Assembly: GCF_002210165.1 (NCBI RefSeq)
Contig: NZ_AQQP01000005.1
Coordinates: 124,001 to 188,000, forward strand
Length of the DNA stretch: 64,000 bases
Direction: 5' to 3'
Source: Phaeobacter sp. 22II1-1F12B
GTDB lineage: Bacteria > Pseudomonadota > Alphaproteobacteria > Rhodobacterales > Rhodobacteraceae
The notes beneath the pieces are model-generated. The model saw only the letters and a program-made list of their open reading frames with translations. It did not search any database and had not been told where the DNA came from. The position numbers and the translations under genes are program-made. Shown here in pieces: positions 55,335-64,000 of this stretch. The first letter of the stretch is position 1, and each line of letters opens with the position of its first letter.

Positions 55335-57065
55335 ATGCGACGGATACTCTCACAGGTATTCGGTCTGGCTTGGCGCGCGGTTTCCGGACCGCGCGCCTTG
55401 GTCGGGATCGTGGTCTATGCCATGGCCCTTGGGCTCCAGTTCTTTGGAGTCTGGATATCCGTGCGTTTCATCGCGTGGAACAAGGATTTCTACGACGCCA
55501 TCGAACAGCGCGATCTGTCCACCACGGTCGAGCAGGTCTGGGTATTCTTCGGTCTGGTCGCCCTGTCCGCCGGGAGCTATCTCATCGGAAAATGGCTGCG
55601 CGACAAGCTGGCCATTCACTGGCGCGAACGGCTGACCAACAAGGCGCTTGATGTGTGGATGGCGAATGGCGCCTACTGGCATCTGCGCCCGGGCGCGTCG
55701 CCGCAATCGGTAGACAATCCGGATCAGCGGGTGGCCGAGGACTGCCGGAACTTCGTCAACAAGTTCATCGAGCAGACACTGGACTTGATCGGCAGCTCTG
55801 TCGCGCTGATCTCATATATCGCGATCCTGTGGAGCCTGTCCGATTATACCTTGCGGTTTTCTATTGCCGGGATGGATATCGCCCTGCCCCATTACATCAT
55901 GTGGGCCGCCTTTGTGCATGTCGCCATCTCCACTTTTGCGACGCATATGCTGGGCTGGCCGCTGAAACAGCTGGTATTCCGTCAGGAAAGGCACGAGGCC
56001 GATTTCCGCTATTCGCTTATCCAGATCCGAGACAGTGCGGGCGAGATTGCCCAGTCGGGCGGAGAGAGCGCCGAACGCCGGCGGTTGAATGATCGTTTCA
56101 GCGCGATCCGCGCCAACTGGAACCGTCTGATCGGGCGCGAATTCATTCTTGGGCTTTTCGTGCGCCCGTATTTTCAGTCGATCCTGCGCGTGCCGATCCT
56201 GTACGCGTTGCCCGCCTATTTTGGCGGCAATACGAGCTTTGGCGGGTTGATGCAGCTTTCAGCAGCCTTCGGGCGCGTCACGCAAACCTTAAGCTGGTTC
56301 ATCTTTGAATACCGCGAACTGGCAGAGCTGGCCGCGGTGACCGAGCGGCTGGACAACCTGTTTGTCAGCGCCGGAGACCCGCCGCCGATGCCCGGCACCG
56401 AAAGGGCCATCAGCCGGTCGCAATCGCCAGATGCCGCGTTGCATGTCAGATCGCTGCACCTGTCGACCCCGCAGGGGCGCTCGCTGCTGCCGGTGCCCGA
56501 TCGCAGCATCATGCCCGGCGACAGGGTCTGGATCAGCGGTGCCTCCGGTCAGGGGAAAAGCACCTTGCTGGCGGCGATCTCGGGCATTTGGCTGTATGGC
56601 CGGGGCGAGATTCAAAAGCCCGAAGGCAGCTTTGTCTACCTGCCGCAAAAACCGCATCTGAATGGCCATGACATCCACGAGGCAGCCACCTACCCGCGCG
56701 ATCCGGCGGATTTCGACCGGGACGAAATCGGCAGGGTGCTTGTCCGGCTTGGCCTCGGGCATCGGCTGGATGCAGCACAGGATGATCCCGGTGCGTTGGA
56801 GGGGCTTTCCGCCGGTGAGCGTCAGAGGCTCGCATTGGCGCGGGTGCAGCTGCTGCGCCCCGATTGGATTGTCCTCGATGAAGCGACGAGCGCGCTGGAT
56901 ACCGCTGCCGAGGAGTCGATCCTTGGCATGATCCGTCGGGAGCTGCCGGGTTCGGCGATTTTATGCGTTTCGCATCGCGCGCCTGAGGCACTGGCCCCGT
57001 TCCAGATATGGAACATCGGCGAAAACCACCAAGACACAGGAGAATTACGTGTCCGAGCAAACTGA
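55335..57065 (+). CDS. YddA/SbmA-like ABC transporter (fused membrane and ATPase domains)
   Basis: A 576-residue half-transporter of the ABC_membrane_2 family (YddA, BacA/SbmA-related, ABCD). The membrane part spans about residues 1-340, with GVWISVRFIAWNKDFYDAIEQRD and ERLTNKALDVWMANGAYWHL as family signatures. The ATPase part has Walker A SGASGQGKSTLLAAISG, signature GLSAGERQRLALARV and Walker B WIVLDEATSALD. Relatives import peptides, vitamin B12 or unknown cofactors. It begins seven bases after the TonB receptor stop, like the yddA-yddB pair of E. coli. Confidence 0.88.
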   Translation: MRRILSQVFGLAWRAVSGPRALVGIVVYAMALGLQFFGVWISVRFIAWNKDFYDAIEQRDLSTTVEQVWVFFGLVALSAGSYLIGKWLRDKLAIHWRERLTNKALDVWMANGAYWHLRPGASPQSVDNPDQRVAEDCRNFVNKFIEQTLDLIGSSVALISYIAILWSLSDYTLRFSIAGMDIALPHYIMWAAFVHVAISTFATHMLGWPLKQLVFRQERHEADFRYSLIQIRDSAGEIAQSGGESAERRRLNDRFSAIRANWNRLIGREFILGLFVRPYFQSILRVPILYALPAYFGGNTSFGGLMQLSAAFGRVTQTLSWFIFEYRELAELAAVTERLDNLFVSAGDPPPMPGTERAISRSQSPDAALHVRSLHLSTPQGRSLLPVPDRSIMPGDRVWISGASGQGKSTLLAAISGIWLYGRGEIQKPEGSFVYLPQKPHLNGHDIHEAATYPRDPADFDRDEIGRVLVRLGLGHRLDAAQDDPGALEGLSAGERQRLALARVQLLRPDWIVLDEATSALDTAAEESILGMIRRELPGSAILCVSHRAPEALAPFQIWNIGENHQDTGELRVRAN

Positions 57066-57744
57066 ACACAGAAAATGGGAACTGCCGGATGCCGATCCGC
57101 GCGCCCTGATCAAAGCCGTTGCCAAGGCTGGCCGGATCATGGTTGCAATGGGCACCGACAGGCTGCGCCATGAGCGGCTGGGCGAGATTGCCGAGGTCAT
57201 CGCAAAGGGCGACGGGCTTTGCATCCGGGGCGAGTTGCAGGATGCGGTCATCTACCCGGCGAAGGCCTGCACTGTAACCTTGGATACATCGACGAAGATG
57301 AAGGACAAGATCTATCCCCGACTGGATTTCCGCGATCAGGACGACGTACGTTTCCTGAGCATTACCGGGCTGGAAGGAGAAGACGCGTTTCTGGACTGTC
57401 TCGAAGGTGTCGCACGCCGGCCCGTTACGGCCTCCGCCCCCCCTGCCGAAACCGGAGAGCCGGCGGATGTGCCCGAAGACGATGCTGCCCTTGTGTTGCT
57501 GGATTCCTATCACCGCGCGGAAACCCCGATCTGCATTGAGTACAGGTGCGCTGGCGGAATGCAAAAGTGGAGCGGTACGATTGAACGGCTCATGGCGATG
57601 GGCGGATATGTCAACGTGATCCAACCCGGTTTCCACCTGCATCTTGAAGCAGGACTGGTTCATGACTGGCAAACAGCGGGGGACATCCATCAGGCGCGGG
57701 ACAAAGAAGGAGCCCCGATCGGGTTGACGGTGAGCCTGGCATGA
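57049..57744 (+). CDS. HemS/ChuX-superfamily-like protein (putative heme handling)
   Basis: A 231-residue cytosolic protein with no signal or membrane segment. AGRIMVAMGTDRLRHERLGEI and VRFLSITGLEGEDAFLDCL resemble the half-repeat layout of HemS/HmuS heme-trafficking proteins; a second, shorter module follows residue 140. The similarity is weak and judged by eye. The start is GTG at 57049, six bases after GGAG, overlapping the ABC gene by 17 bases, with the ChaN gene overlapping its end by four. Its place between transporter and ChaN supports a heme role. Confidence 0.5.
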   Translation: MSEQTEHRKWELPDADPRALIKAVAKAGRIMVAMGTDRLRHERLGEIAEVIAKGDGLCIRGELQDAVIYPAKACTVTLDTSTKMKDKIYPRLDFRDQDDVRFLSITGLEGEDAFLDCLEGVARRPVTASAPPAETGEPADVPEDDAALVLLDSYHRAETPICIEYRCAGGMQKWSGTIERLMAMGGYVNVIQPGFHLHLEAGLVHDWQTAGDIHQARDKEGAPIGLTVSLA

Positions 57745-58547
57745 AACAGGGGACATGGATCGAGCCCGGCACAGGGCAACCCCTCACATGGCGGTCCGTG
57801 ATCGCCGATGCGGCGCAATCCTCGGCCGTGATGCTTGGTGAGTCGCATGACCGGGCGGACAATCACCGCTGGCAAACGCAGGTGATCGCATCCTTGCTTG
57901 CCTGTCGCGAGGATCTGGTCGTCGGGTTTGAAATGTTCCCGGCCCGGCTGAACGATGTGCTGGCGGAATGGGTGGCTGGAGGGCTTTCCGAACAAGCGTT
58001 CCTTGAGCGTGCCGAATGGACGAAGGTCTGGAATTTCGACCCGGAACTCTACCTGCCGATTTTCCGCCTGTGTCGCGACAATGCCATCGAGATGGTCGGG
58101 CTGAATTGCAGTCGCGGGCTGGTAAGCGAAGTGGGCAAGCTGGATTGGGATGAAATTCCCGAAGCGGACCGTGAGGGGCTGACCCCTGCGCTGCCTGCCT
58201 CGCCCGCGTACCGGCAATATCTGTTCGATGTCACGGGCGGCCAGCGCCCCGACCGCGCGGCTCAGGGGCCAGAGGATGCGGCATTCGACCGTTTCGTTCG
58301 CGCGCAACAGACATGGGACCGGGCCTTTGCCTGCCGGATGGCCGAGGTTACCAAGCGCCCCGAGGCGCCTCTGGTCATCGGGATCATTGGGCGCGGCCAT
58401 CTCGAATACCGTGGCGGCGCGCCGTACCAACTGGAGGATTTGGGCGTACGGAATACCCGGGTGCTGCTGCCGACCGACAGCGACGCCACGCCGCCCGCGG
58501 ACATCGCCGATGCGCTATGCCGGATGCCGCCAGTCCTGCCAGGGTAA
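57741..58547 (+). CDS. ChaN/PhuW-family heme-associated protein
   Basis: A 268-residue protein of the ChaN family. Signature segments are SAVMLGESHDRADNHRWQTQVI, LVVGFEMFPARLNDVLAEW, NFDPELYLPIFRLCRDN and LVIGIIGRGHLEYRGGAPYQL. ChaN binds heme and PhuW is the homologue in Pseudomonas heme-uptake operons. Known relatives are often lipoproteins, but here no signal peptide or lipobox is seen, so it may be cytosolic. Last gene of the locus, overlapping its predecessor by four bases. Confidence 0.82.
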   Translation: MKQGTWIEPGTGQPLTWRSVIADAAQSSAVMLGESHDRADNHRWQTQVIASLLACREDLVVGFEMFPARLNDVLAEWVAGGLSEQAFLERAEWTKVWNFDPELYLPIFRLCRDNAIEMVGLNCSRGLVSEVGKLDWDEIPEADREGLTPALPASPAYRQYLFDVTGGQRPDRAAQGPEDAAFDRFVRAQQTWDRAFACRMAEVTKRPEAPLVIGIIGRGHLEYRGGAPYQLEDLGVRNTRVLLPTDSDATPPADIADALCRMPPVLPG

Positions 58548-58619
58548 CGGGGCGGCATTGGCTTTGTTGGTATGAACGGCGAGCGGGAACTGCCTTAACG
58601 CTAGAATTGAAGCAGACCG

Positions 58620-58860
58620 TCAGGGATGCAGAATGCAGGCTCCGCTGACCTCGCCTTTCCACAGGGCGGTCATGGCCTCACGGGTCTCCTCCAGCGGAAA
58701 ACGATGCGAGACATAAGGCGCGATCTTTCCTTCGGAAGCCCATTGCAGGATTTTCGCGAGCCTTTCGGTGCGGATCGAGGGATCGCGAGTAACCGCGATG
58801 GCAGCCGGGCTGCCAAGGATTGAAAGGCCCCCTCTCCTCAACGACAATAGTAAACTTGGT
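58620..58860 (-). pseudogene. Remnant of a quinone oxidoreductase (MDR family)
   Basis: The reading frame ending at 58620 gives SILGSPAAIAVTRDPSIRTERLAKILQWASEGKIAPYVSHRFPLEETREAMTALWKGEVSGACILHP, which is the C-terminal end of zinc-type NADPH:quinone oxidoreductases. The N-terminal part of about 250 residues, including the nucleotide-binding domain, is missing and the preceding codons look unrelated. It is therefore a truncated remnant in a 480 bp gap that otherwise shows nothing. Confidence 0.75.
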
Positions 58861-59031
58861 CTAGGTTTCGCCTGCAGTACCTTGAGACGCGCCCATTTCC
58901 TCGTCCGGCCCATCCGCCAGAAGAAGGGTACGTTTCTGCACCGCGCTCTGATTTGATTCAGGAGGTCGCTCGCGCCGGAGTCGAGGCGCGAGACGCACCG
59001 CCGACCCCGGTAAAAGAACTACGATATTTGG

Positions 59032-60258
59032 TCAGCGCTCCGACAGCCGTGCGACGGCATCGGCAATCCGAGACAAGGCCAGTTCGAGCGTTTCCGTGCT
59101 CGTGGCATAGGAAACCCGGAAATACCCCGGTAGTCCAAAGGCACTGCCGGGCACGACCGCGACGTCGGCAGCTTCGAGCAGCCAAGCGCAGAAGGCACGA
59201 TCATCCTCGATCAGTTGCCCTTCGGGCGTGAGCCGGCCAAACAGGCCAGAGCAATCGGGGAAGGCATAGAACGCGCCCTCGGGGACGCGGCAAGAGAGGC
59301 CGGGTATCCCGTTCAGCAGGTCTACAACCAGATCGCGACGTTTGCGGAATGTCTCGCACCGCTCGCCGAGGAAATCCTGCGGACCTTCCAGCGCCGCAAC
59401 GGCCGCAGCTTGGCTGACGGACGAAGGGCAAGACGTCGACTGACTCTGGATTATGGCCATTGCAGCAATCAGCGCCTTGGGTCCGCCAGCATAGCCGATC
59501 CGCCAGCCGGTCATCGCATAGGCCTTGGAAACGCCGTTTATCGTCAGCGTTCGCGGCGCGATGCGCGGATCCACCTTGGCCGGCGTGGCATGGGTGAAAC
59601 CATCGTAAAGGATGTGTTCGTACATGTCGTCGACCATCAGCCAGACCTGCGGCGCATCCAGCAATACATCGATCAGTGGTTGCAAGTCCGAGGCCGCATA
59701 GGCCGCGCCAGAAGGGTTCGAAGGCGAATTCAACATCACCCAACGAGTCTTGTCGGTAATTGCATCGCGCAGCTGATCGGCCGTCATGCGGAAACCCTGG
59801 TCGGCTTCGCATTTGACAAGCACAGGCACGCCGCCGCAGATCTCGACGATATCCGAATAGGTTACCCAGTAGGGCGTCGGTATGATGACCTCGTCGCCCG
59901 GATTCAGGGTCGCCATCATCGCGTTGTAAATCACCTGCTTGGCACCGGTGCAGGCAATGATTTCGTCGGCGGCGTAGGTCAGGCCGTTCTCACGGTCAAA
60001 CTTGGCCGCGATTGCTGCCTTCAGCGCCGGCGTGCCGGTCAGAGCGGTGTACTTGGTATCACCGGCCTGCATGGCCTCCCACGCGGCTTGCTTGATGTGG
60101 TCGGGCGTGTCGAAATCCGGCTCGCCCGCGCCGAGAGTAATTACGTCATGACCGGCAGCGCGGCGCGCGGTTGCGCGAGCCCCGATCTGCAGGATCTCGG
60201 ACACGCCGAGCGACGCAATGCGCTCGGCGGGCCGGAAGGTGTCGATGCTGTCCTTCAT
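59032..60258 (-). CDS. Class I aminotransferase (aspartate/2-aminoadipate type)
   Basis: A 408-residue PLP fold-type I aminotransferase. VITLGAGEPDFDTPDHIKQAA is the N-terminal substrate loop, LNSPSNPSGAAY the cofactor segment, and Lys245 in NGVSKAYAMTGWRIGY binds PLP. The sequence is of the AspC type, but its place behind the AASA dehydrogenase and HglS genes suggests it converts 2-aminoadipate to 2-oxoadipate, or aminates related substrates. It starts two bases after the dehydrogenase stop. Confidence 0.88.
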   Translation of the reverse strand: MKDSIDTFRPAERIASLGVSEILQIGARATARRAAGHDVITLGAGEPDFDTPDHIKQAAWEAMQAGDTKYTALTGTPALKAAIAAKFDRENGLTYAADEIIACTGAKQVIYNAMMATLNPGDEVIIPTPYWVTYSDIVEICGGVPVLVKCEADQGFRMTADQLRDAITDKTRWVMLNSPSNPSGAAYAASDLQPLIDVLLDAPQVWLMVDDMYEHILYDGFTHATPAKVDPRIAPRTLTINGVSKAYAMTGWRIGYAGGPKALIAAMAIIQSQSTSCPSSVSQAAAVAALEGPQDFLGERCETFRKRRDLVVDLLNGIPGLSCRVPEGAFYAFPDCSGLFGRLTPEGQLIEDDRAFCAWLLEAADVAVVPGSAFGLPGYFRVSYATSTETLELALSRIADAVARLSER

Positions 60259-60260
60259 GA

Positions 60261-61784
60261 TCAGTCGATGTCGAAGACCACACCCTGCGCAAGCGGCAGC
60301 TCACGCGAGTAGTTGATAGTGTTCGTCGCCCGGCGCATGTAGGCGCGCCATGCGTCCGACCCGGACTCGCGTCCGCCGCCGGTTTCCTTCTCGCCACCGA
60401 ACGCGCCACCGATTTCCGCACCGGAGGTGCCGATGTTGACGTTCGCGATGCCGCAGTCGGAACCACGGGCGGACAGGAAGGTTTCCATCTCGCGCAGATC
60501 GGTGGTGAAGATAGAGGACGAGAGTCCCCCGCCAACCGCGTTATGATCTTCCAGAACCTGATCGAAATCGCTGTACTTCATCACGTAGAGGATCGGAGCG
60601 AAGGTTTCGCGCAGGACGGGGCCAGCATGCTCGGGCATCTCGACGAGCGCCGGTTTCACGTAATAGGCGGTGTCGCCTTCGACCTGCTCGCGTGCGCCTC
60701 CATGAACGGTGGCACCCATTTCTTCGCATTCCTTCAATGCGGAAACCATCGAGTCGTAGGCTGTCTTGTCAATCAGCGGACCAACCAGTGCCTGCGTTTC
60801 CAGTGGGTTGCCGACAGTGACGGAAGCATAGGCTTTTTTCAATGCAGGGACGATCTGATCATAAACGTCCTCATGCACGAAGAGACGACGGGTCGTGGTG
60901 CAACGCTGACCAGCTGTCCCCATCGCGCCGAAGGCGACGGCCCGCAGGGTCATATCCATGTCGGCAGAGGGGCAGACAATACCGGCGTTGTTGCCGCCGA
61001 GTTCGAGGATGCACTTGCCAAAGCGTGCCGCAACCTTGGGCCCGACGATGCGCCCCATGCGGGTGGAGCCGGTGGCAGAGATAAGGGCGACTTTCTCGCT
61101 CTCGACGAGGGTTTCACCGACCTCGGGACCGCCAACCAGAACCTGGCTCAGGCCTTCCGGGGCGTCGTCGCCAAAGCGTGCGATCGCACGTTCCAGAACG
61201 GCCTGGCAGGCGAGTGCGGTCAGCGGGGTCTTTTCGGAGGGCTTCCAGATCACCGGATCGCCGCAGACCAGCGCAAGCGCCGAGTTCCAGCACCAAGGGG
61301 CGCAGGGGAAGTTGAACGCGGTGATGATTCCGACGACGCCGAGCGGGTGCCAGGTTTCCATCATGCGGTGGCCCGGGCGTTCGGTCGCAATTGTGAGACC
61401 GTAAAGCTGGCGGGACAGACCGACGGCAAAGTCGCAGATGTCGATCATTTCCTGCACTTCGCCCAGACCTTCAGAGGGCGACTTGCCTGCTTCGATCGAA
61501 ACCATGCGACCGAGGTCTTCCTTCGACTTCCGCAATTCTTCGGCAAAGAGACGGACCAGTTCGCCGCGACGCGGAGCCGGCACCAGACGCCAGGTCTTAA
61601 AGGCCGCCTGCGCGGTTTTGATCGCGGCCTCGGTGTCAGCGACGTCATGGGTGGCCAGCGTCGCTACGCCTTGACCGGTCACCGGGGAGACAACAGCCAT
61701 GCCGCCTTCGACGGTCAGCGATGCGGTTACGCCGCAGGCTTCCATCGTTTCGGCGGTTACGGCAGAGAGGGGTTTCGTCAGCAT
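60261..61784 (-). CDS. amaB: ALDH7-type 2-aminoadipate-6-semialdehyde/P6C dehydrogenase
   Basis: A 507-residue aldehyde dehydrogenase of the antiquitin (ALDH7A1) family. HPLGVVGIITAFNFPCAPWCWNSALALVCGD, WKPSEKTPLTA and ELGGNNAGIV are family segments, and the nucleophile Cys295 is in AGQRCTTTRRLF. INVNIGTSGAEIGGAFGGEKETGGGRESGSD-like segments near the C-terminus are typical of this group. It oxidises the semialdehyde (in equilibrium with piperideine-6-carboxylate) to 2-aminoadipate in lysine breakdown. Confidence 0.9.
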   Translation of the reverse strand: MLTKPLSAVTAETMEACGVTASLTVEGGMAVVSPVTGQGVATLATHDVADTEAAIKTAQAAFKTWRLVPAPRRGELVRLFAEELRKSKEDLGRMVSIEAGKSPSEGLGEVQEMIDICDFAVGLSRQLYGLTIATERPGHRMMETWHPLGVVGIITAFNFPCAPWCWNSALALVCGDPVIWKPSEKTPLTALACQAVLERAIARFGDDAPEGLSQVLVGGPEVGETLVESEKVALISATGSTRMGRIVGPKVAARFGKCILELGGNNAGIVCPSADMDMTLRAVAFGAMGTAGQRCTTTRRLFVHEDVYDQIVPALKKAYASVTVGNPLETQALVGPLIDKTAYDSMVSALKECEEMGATVHGGAREQVEGDTAYYVKPALVEMPEHAGPVLRETFAPILYVMKYSDFDQVLEDHNAVGGGLSSSIFTTDLREMETFLSARGSDCGIANVNIGTSGAEIGGAFGGEKETGGGRESGSDAWRAYMRRATNTINYSRELPLAQGVVFDID

Positions 61785-61804
61785 GGGGGAACTCCTTGAT
61801 AAAC

Positions 61805-63193
61805 TTATGCTGCGGCCAGCGCGAGTTTCGCGCGGGCCCGGGCGAGAGAGGACGCCTCGATTTCGGCGTAAAGCTGGTAAAGATCCTTGACGGAGGCGCC
61901 GAGGTCGGCCTCGAAACGATCACGGTTGGGATTTGCGGAAAACGCCTGCGCGGCCTCATCACCGAGGTTCGACTGGAAGATCCCGGCAGCCGAGACAGGC
62001 AGGAAATCTTCATAAACAATCGGATCGGCGGCAATCACACCTGCCGAAAGCAGCGTATCCAGATCGCTGGCCGCCGTGACAGAGGCATCGGTCTTGCCGG
62101 TAGCGGTATATCGGAAATAGCCCAACTTCTCGCGGCGAAGCGTTTCCAGATCGTCAGGGAATTCGGCGAAGGTTTCCGACAGCGTCGACATGTATTCCGC
62201 AGCGTTGGATCCATCGGCTGCGGGGGTGACCTTGGCGCGGGTTTCGGCCAGCAGCCGGTCGTAAAGCGCTTGCCCTTTCGGCGTCAGCGCAAGTCCGCGC
62301 TGTTCGATTTCGCCGAAACGGGCCGTGTGGCGGCCGGCCTCTGCCTTGCCGTCGGCGACGACGAAATCCACCATTTCCTGCAGCGCTTTGAACGAGGTCT
62401 GGCGCAGCAGGATCGGAACATTGCGGGTCGGCGGGCCTTCGACCACGGCTTTGGGCGTGATGCCGTGTTCGGGCATCAACGTCTGTACCTTGTCGATGTC
62501 CAGCGTTCGGGGCGTCAGGTGGTTGATGTGCGGACCGCGGAAACTGACAACATCGGCAATCAGACGGTGCGCATCGTGCAGCTTTTGATACATGCTGGCG
62601 GAGACGCTGGCCTGCGTGTGCCAGCGGAACGTTTCCAGCGCTTCGTTCACGAAATTCTCGCCATCGGCGGCGCTCAGCCCGCCGTTCGCTTCTGCCTTTT
62701 CGATGAGGGCGATGCAGCCCGGCGTAAATATCTGGCGAATCGCGAGGATCTGCGCAGCCTCGTTCCGCAGTTTCTCATCCGCGATCAGGTCCAGCCGCAG
62801 AAGCGAGGTGAAAACGCGGAATGGATTCGCCTTGAGCGACTCATCCCTGATCGGACGGAAAGCAGTCGAATGGACAGGCACGCCGGCGACCGACAGGTCA
62901 TAGTAGCCGACAGGCTCCATACCCATGACTGCAAAAAGACGGCGGATCGTCGACAATTCGTCAGCAGTCCCCAAGCGGATCGCGCCATGACGCTCGTCAC
63001 CGATCCGTTCAAGCTCTCCGAGTTGGCCAAGGCGCTCCTTTTCCTCGGCGTGGGCGTCGAGATAGCCTTCGTTCACCTCTTTGACGAGGTCCAGAAGCGT
63101 GCCATAGGCCGGAACTTCTTCGCGGTACATCCCTGACATTGCGGCAGAGAACCAGCTGCGGATTTGATCGGACGAGACGAATTCACCGGACAT
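61805..63193 (-). CDS. hglS: 2-oxoadipate dioxygenase/decarboxylase HglS (DUF1338)
   Basis: A 462-residue Fe(II) VOC-like enzyme that turns 2-oxoadipate into D-2-hydroxyglutarate. His69 and Arg73 in DERHGAIRLGT and His225 in HINHLTPRTLD sit one residue from the remembered positions of the Pseudomonas HglS metal and substrate residues; a glutamate in FGEIEQRG is the likely third ligand. The ATG at 63193 gives the normal N-terminus (MSGEFVSSDQIRSWFSAAMS). It is the first gene of the minus-strand lysine operon. Confidence 0.9.
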   Translation of the reverse strand: MSGEFVSSDQIRSWFSAAMSGMYREEVPAYGTLLDLVKEVNEGYLDAHAEEKERLGQLGELERIGDERHGAIRLGTADELSTIRRLFAVMGMEPVGYYDLSVAGVPVHSTAFRPIRDESLKANPFRVFTSLLRLDLIADEKLRNEAAQILAIRQIFTPGCIALIEKAEANGGLSAADGENFVNEALETFRWHTQASVSASMYQKLHDAHRLIADVVSFRGPHINHLTPRTLDIDKVQTLMPEHGITPKAVVEGPPTRNVPILLRQTSFKALQEMVDFVVADGKAEAGRHTARFGEIEQRGLALTPKGQALYDRLLAETRAKVTPAADGSNAAEYMSTLSETFAEFPDDLETLRREKLGYFRYTATGKTDASVTAASDLDTLLSAGVIAADPIVYEDFLPVSAAGIFQSNLGDEAAQAFSANPNRDRFEADLGASVKDLYQLYAEIEASSLARARAKLALAAA

Positions 63194-63353
63194 GGAAAGC
63201 CTTTCGAAGCTATGCGTCGTGATCATCAATCTAGGGTGCTCGGAAGCCGGGTGTAAAACGAGCGATTGAACTACCCCCATTCCGATTTCGCATGGTTGGT
63301 GGCATACTGCGGCCTTAGCCGGAGCCCCCACCCCCATCCAACAGGACGAAATC

Positions 63354-64000
63354 GTGACGCTACAACGCCGCTACATGCCCGACATGAAAACGCTGGTGAC
63401 CTTTGAATCCGCCGCCCGCCACGGTAATTTCACCCGTGCGGGAGAAGAGCTTTCTCTGACGCAGAGCGCGGTCAGCCGGCAAATGCGCGATCTTGAAGAG
63501 CAGATTGGTAAACCATTGTTTGAACGGGTCCGCGGGCGGGTTGTGACCACGCCTGCGGGGAATGCCTTCCTTAAAGAAGTCCACCAGTTGCTGCGCCTGG
63601 CCGAAACGACAATGCGCCACGTCACAGCCGGCGCCCAAGGCGAAACCGTGGTTTCGATCAATGCTCTGCCGACCTTTGCGATGCGCTGGCTTCTGCCGCG
63701 AATACCGGGATTTCTGGCCCAGCATCCCGGAACCCGTTTCGACATAACAACCCGTCGTGACGTGTTCGATTTTCAAGCAACACAATGCGATCTGGCCATT
63801 CACTACGGTCAACCGATCTGGCCTGGGGCGGTCTGCACATACCTTTGCAGCGAAGTGGTCTTGCCGATTGTCGGCGGGCCGCTGCGCGATCAACGTCTGT
63901 CGCGCGCGCAGGACCTGATCGACGCTCCGAAGATCCATCTTACCGAACGCCCCGGGCTCTGGAGCGAATGGTTCGAGGAACAGGGCATGGAGCTTGAGAA
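63354..64000 (+). CDS. LysR-family regulator, partial (runs off right edge)
   Basis: The first 215 codons are present. The N-terminal helix-turn-helix is clear: MKTLVTFESAARHGNFTRAGEELSLTQSAVSRQMRDLEEQIGKPLFERV, followed by the start of a periplasmic-binding-protein-like ligand domain (TVVSINALPTFAMRWLLPRIPGF). The start is GTG at 63354 with AGGA eight bases upstream; an ATG seven codons later is possible. Divergent from hglS, 160 bp apart, it probably controls the lysine/2-oxoadipate operon. Confidence 0.9.
   Translation, partial: MTLQRRYMPDMKTLVTFESAARHGNFTRAGEELSLTQSAVSRQMRDLEEQIGKPLFERVRGRVVTTPAGNAFLKEVHQLLRLAETTMRHVTAGAQGETVVSINALPTFAMRWLLPRIPGFLAQHPGTRFDITTRRDVFDFQATQCDLAIHYGQPIWPGAVCTYLCSEVVLPIVGGPLRDQRLSRAQDLIDAPKIHLTERPGLWSEWFEEQGMELE

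Overview
The window looks like part of an alphaproteobacterial chromosome of the Rhodobacterales (Roseobacter type). The evidence is the gene content (TRAP uronate transport, HglS-type lysine catabolism, a LuxR solo, mraZ preceded by a leader RNA and by CCUCCUCCC sRNAs), the high GC content and the gene order. No rRNA, tRNA, insertion sequence, prophage or CRISPR array was seen.

Region 1 (1-15917) is most of the division and cell wall (dcw) cluster on the minus strand: mraZ, rsmH, ftsL, ftsI, murE, murF, mraY, murD, then ftsW and the start of murG. Between murD and ftsW lies a block of five non-dcw genes (HI0933-type flavoprotein, OYE/TMADH-type flavoenzyme, TetR regulator, small DUF2945 protein, topoisomerase IB), so the cluster is split.

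Region 2 (15918-17775) is a 1.9 kb regulatory zone without convincing protein genes. On the minus strand it holds two clusters of TGGGA repeats matching MraZ boxes, a candidate promoter, a GTTC-N7-GTTC (LexA-type) motif and a strong hairpin resembling the terminator of the UpsM leader sRNA. On the plus strand it holds four tandem two-hairpin RNAs with CCUCC-rich loops and Rho-independent terminators, read here as a CcsR/cuckoo sRNA array with compensatory base changes.

Region 3 (17776-22731) is a small secreted protein followed by a 1497-residue membrane-anchored Ser/Thr kinase - STAND NTPase - WD40 protein.

Region 4 (22741-34842) is a divergent amino-acid or peptide catabolic locus. An Lrp regulator, VOC protein and SDR face an oligopeptide ABC transporter, a cysteine-desulfurase-like aminotransferase, an FAD amine oxidase, an ATC-hydrolase-family protein and an M20 amidohydrolase. 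A terminator closes it.

Region 5 (34918-43631) is a minus-strand branched-chain-type ABC transporter operon whose LivM permease is fused to an alpha/beta hydrolase, followed by threonine synthase and an SDR. It is divergent from an AHL-type LuxR solo.

Region 6 (43639-52705) is a complete oxidative hexuronate pathway: TRAP importer, uronate dehydrogenase, galactarolactone isomerase, galactarolactone cycloisomerase, KdgD and ketoglutarate semialdehyde dehydrogenase, with a GntR regulator and candidate operators at both promoters.

Region 7 (52957-58547) is an iron or heme locus: TonB receptor, YddA/SbmA-like ABC protein, HemS-like protein and ChaN, behind an iron-box-like site. A truncated quinone oxidoreductase remnant follows. 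Region 8 (59032-64000) is lysine/2-aminoadipate catabolism (aminotransferase, AASA/P6C dehydrogenase, HglS) divergent from a LysR regulator cut by the window edge.
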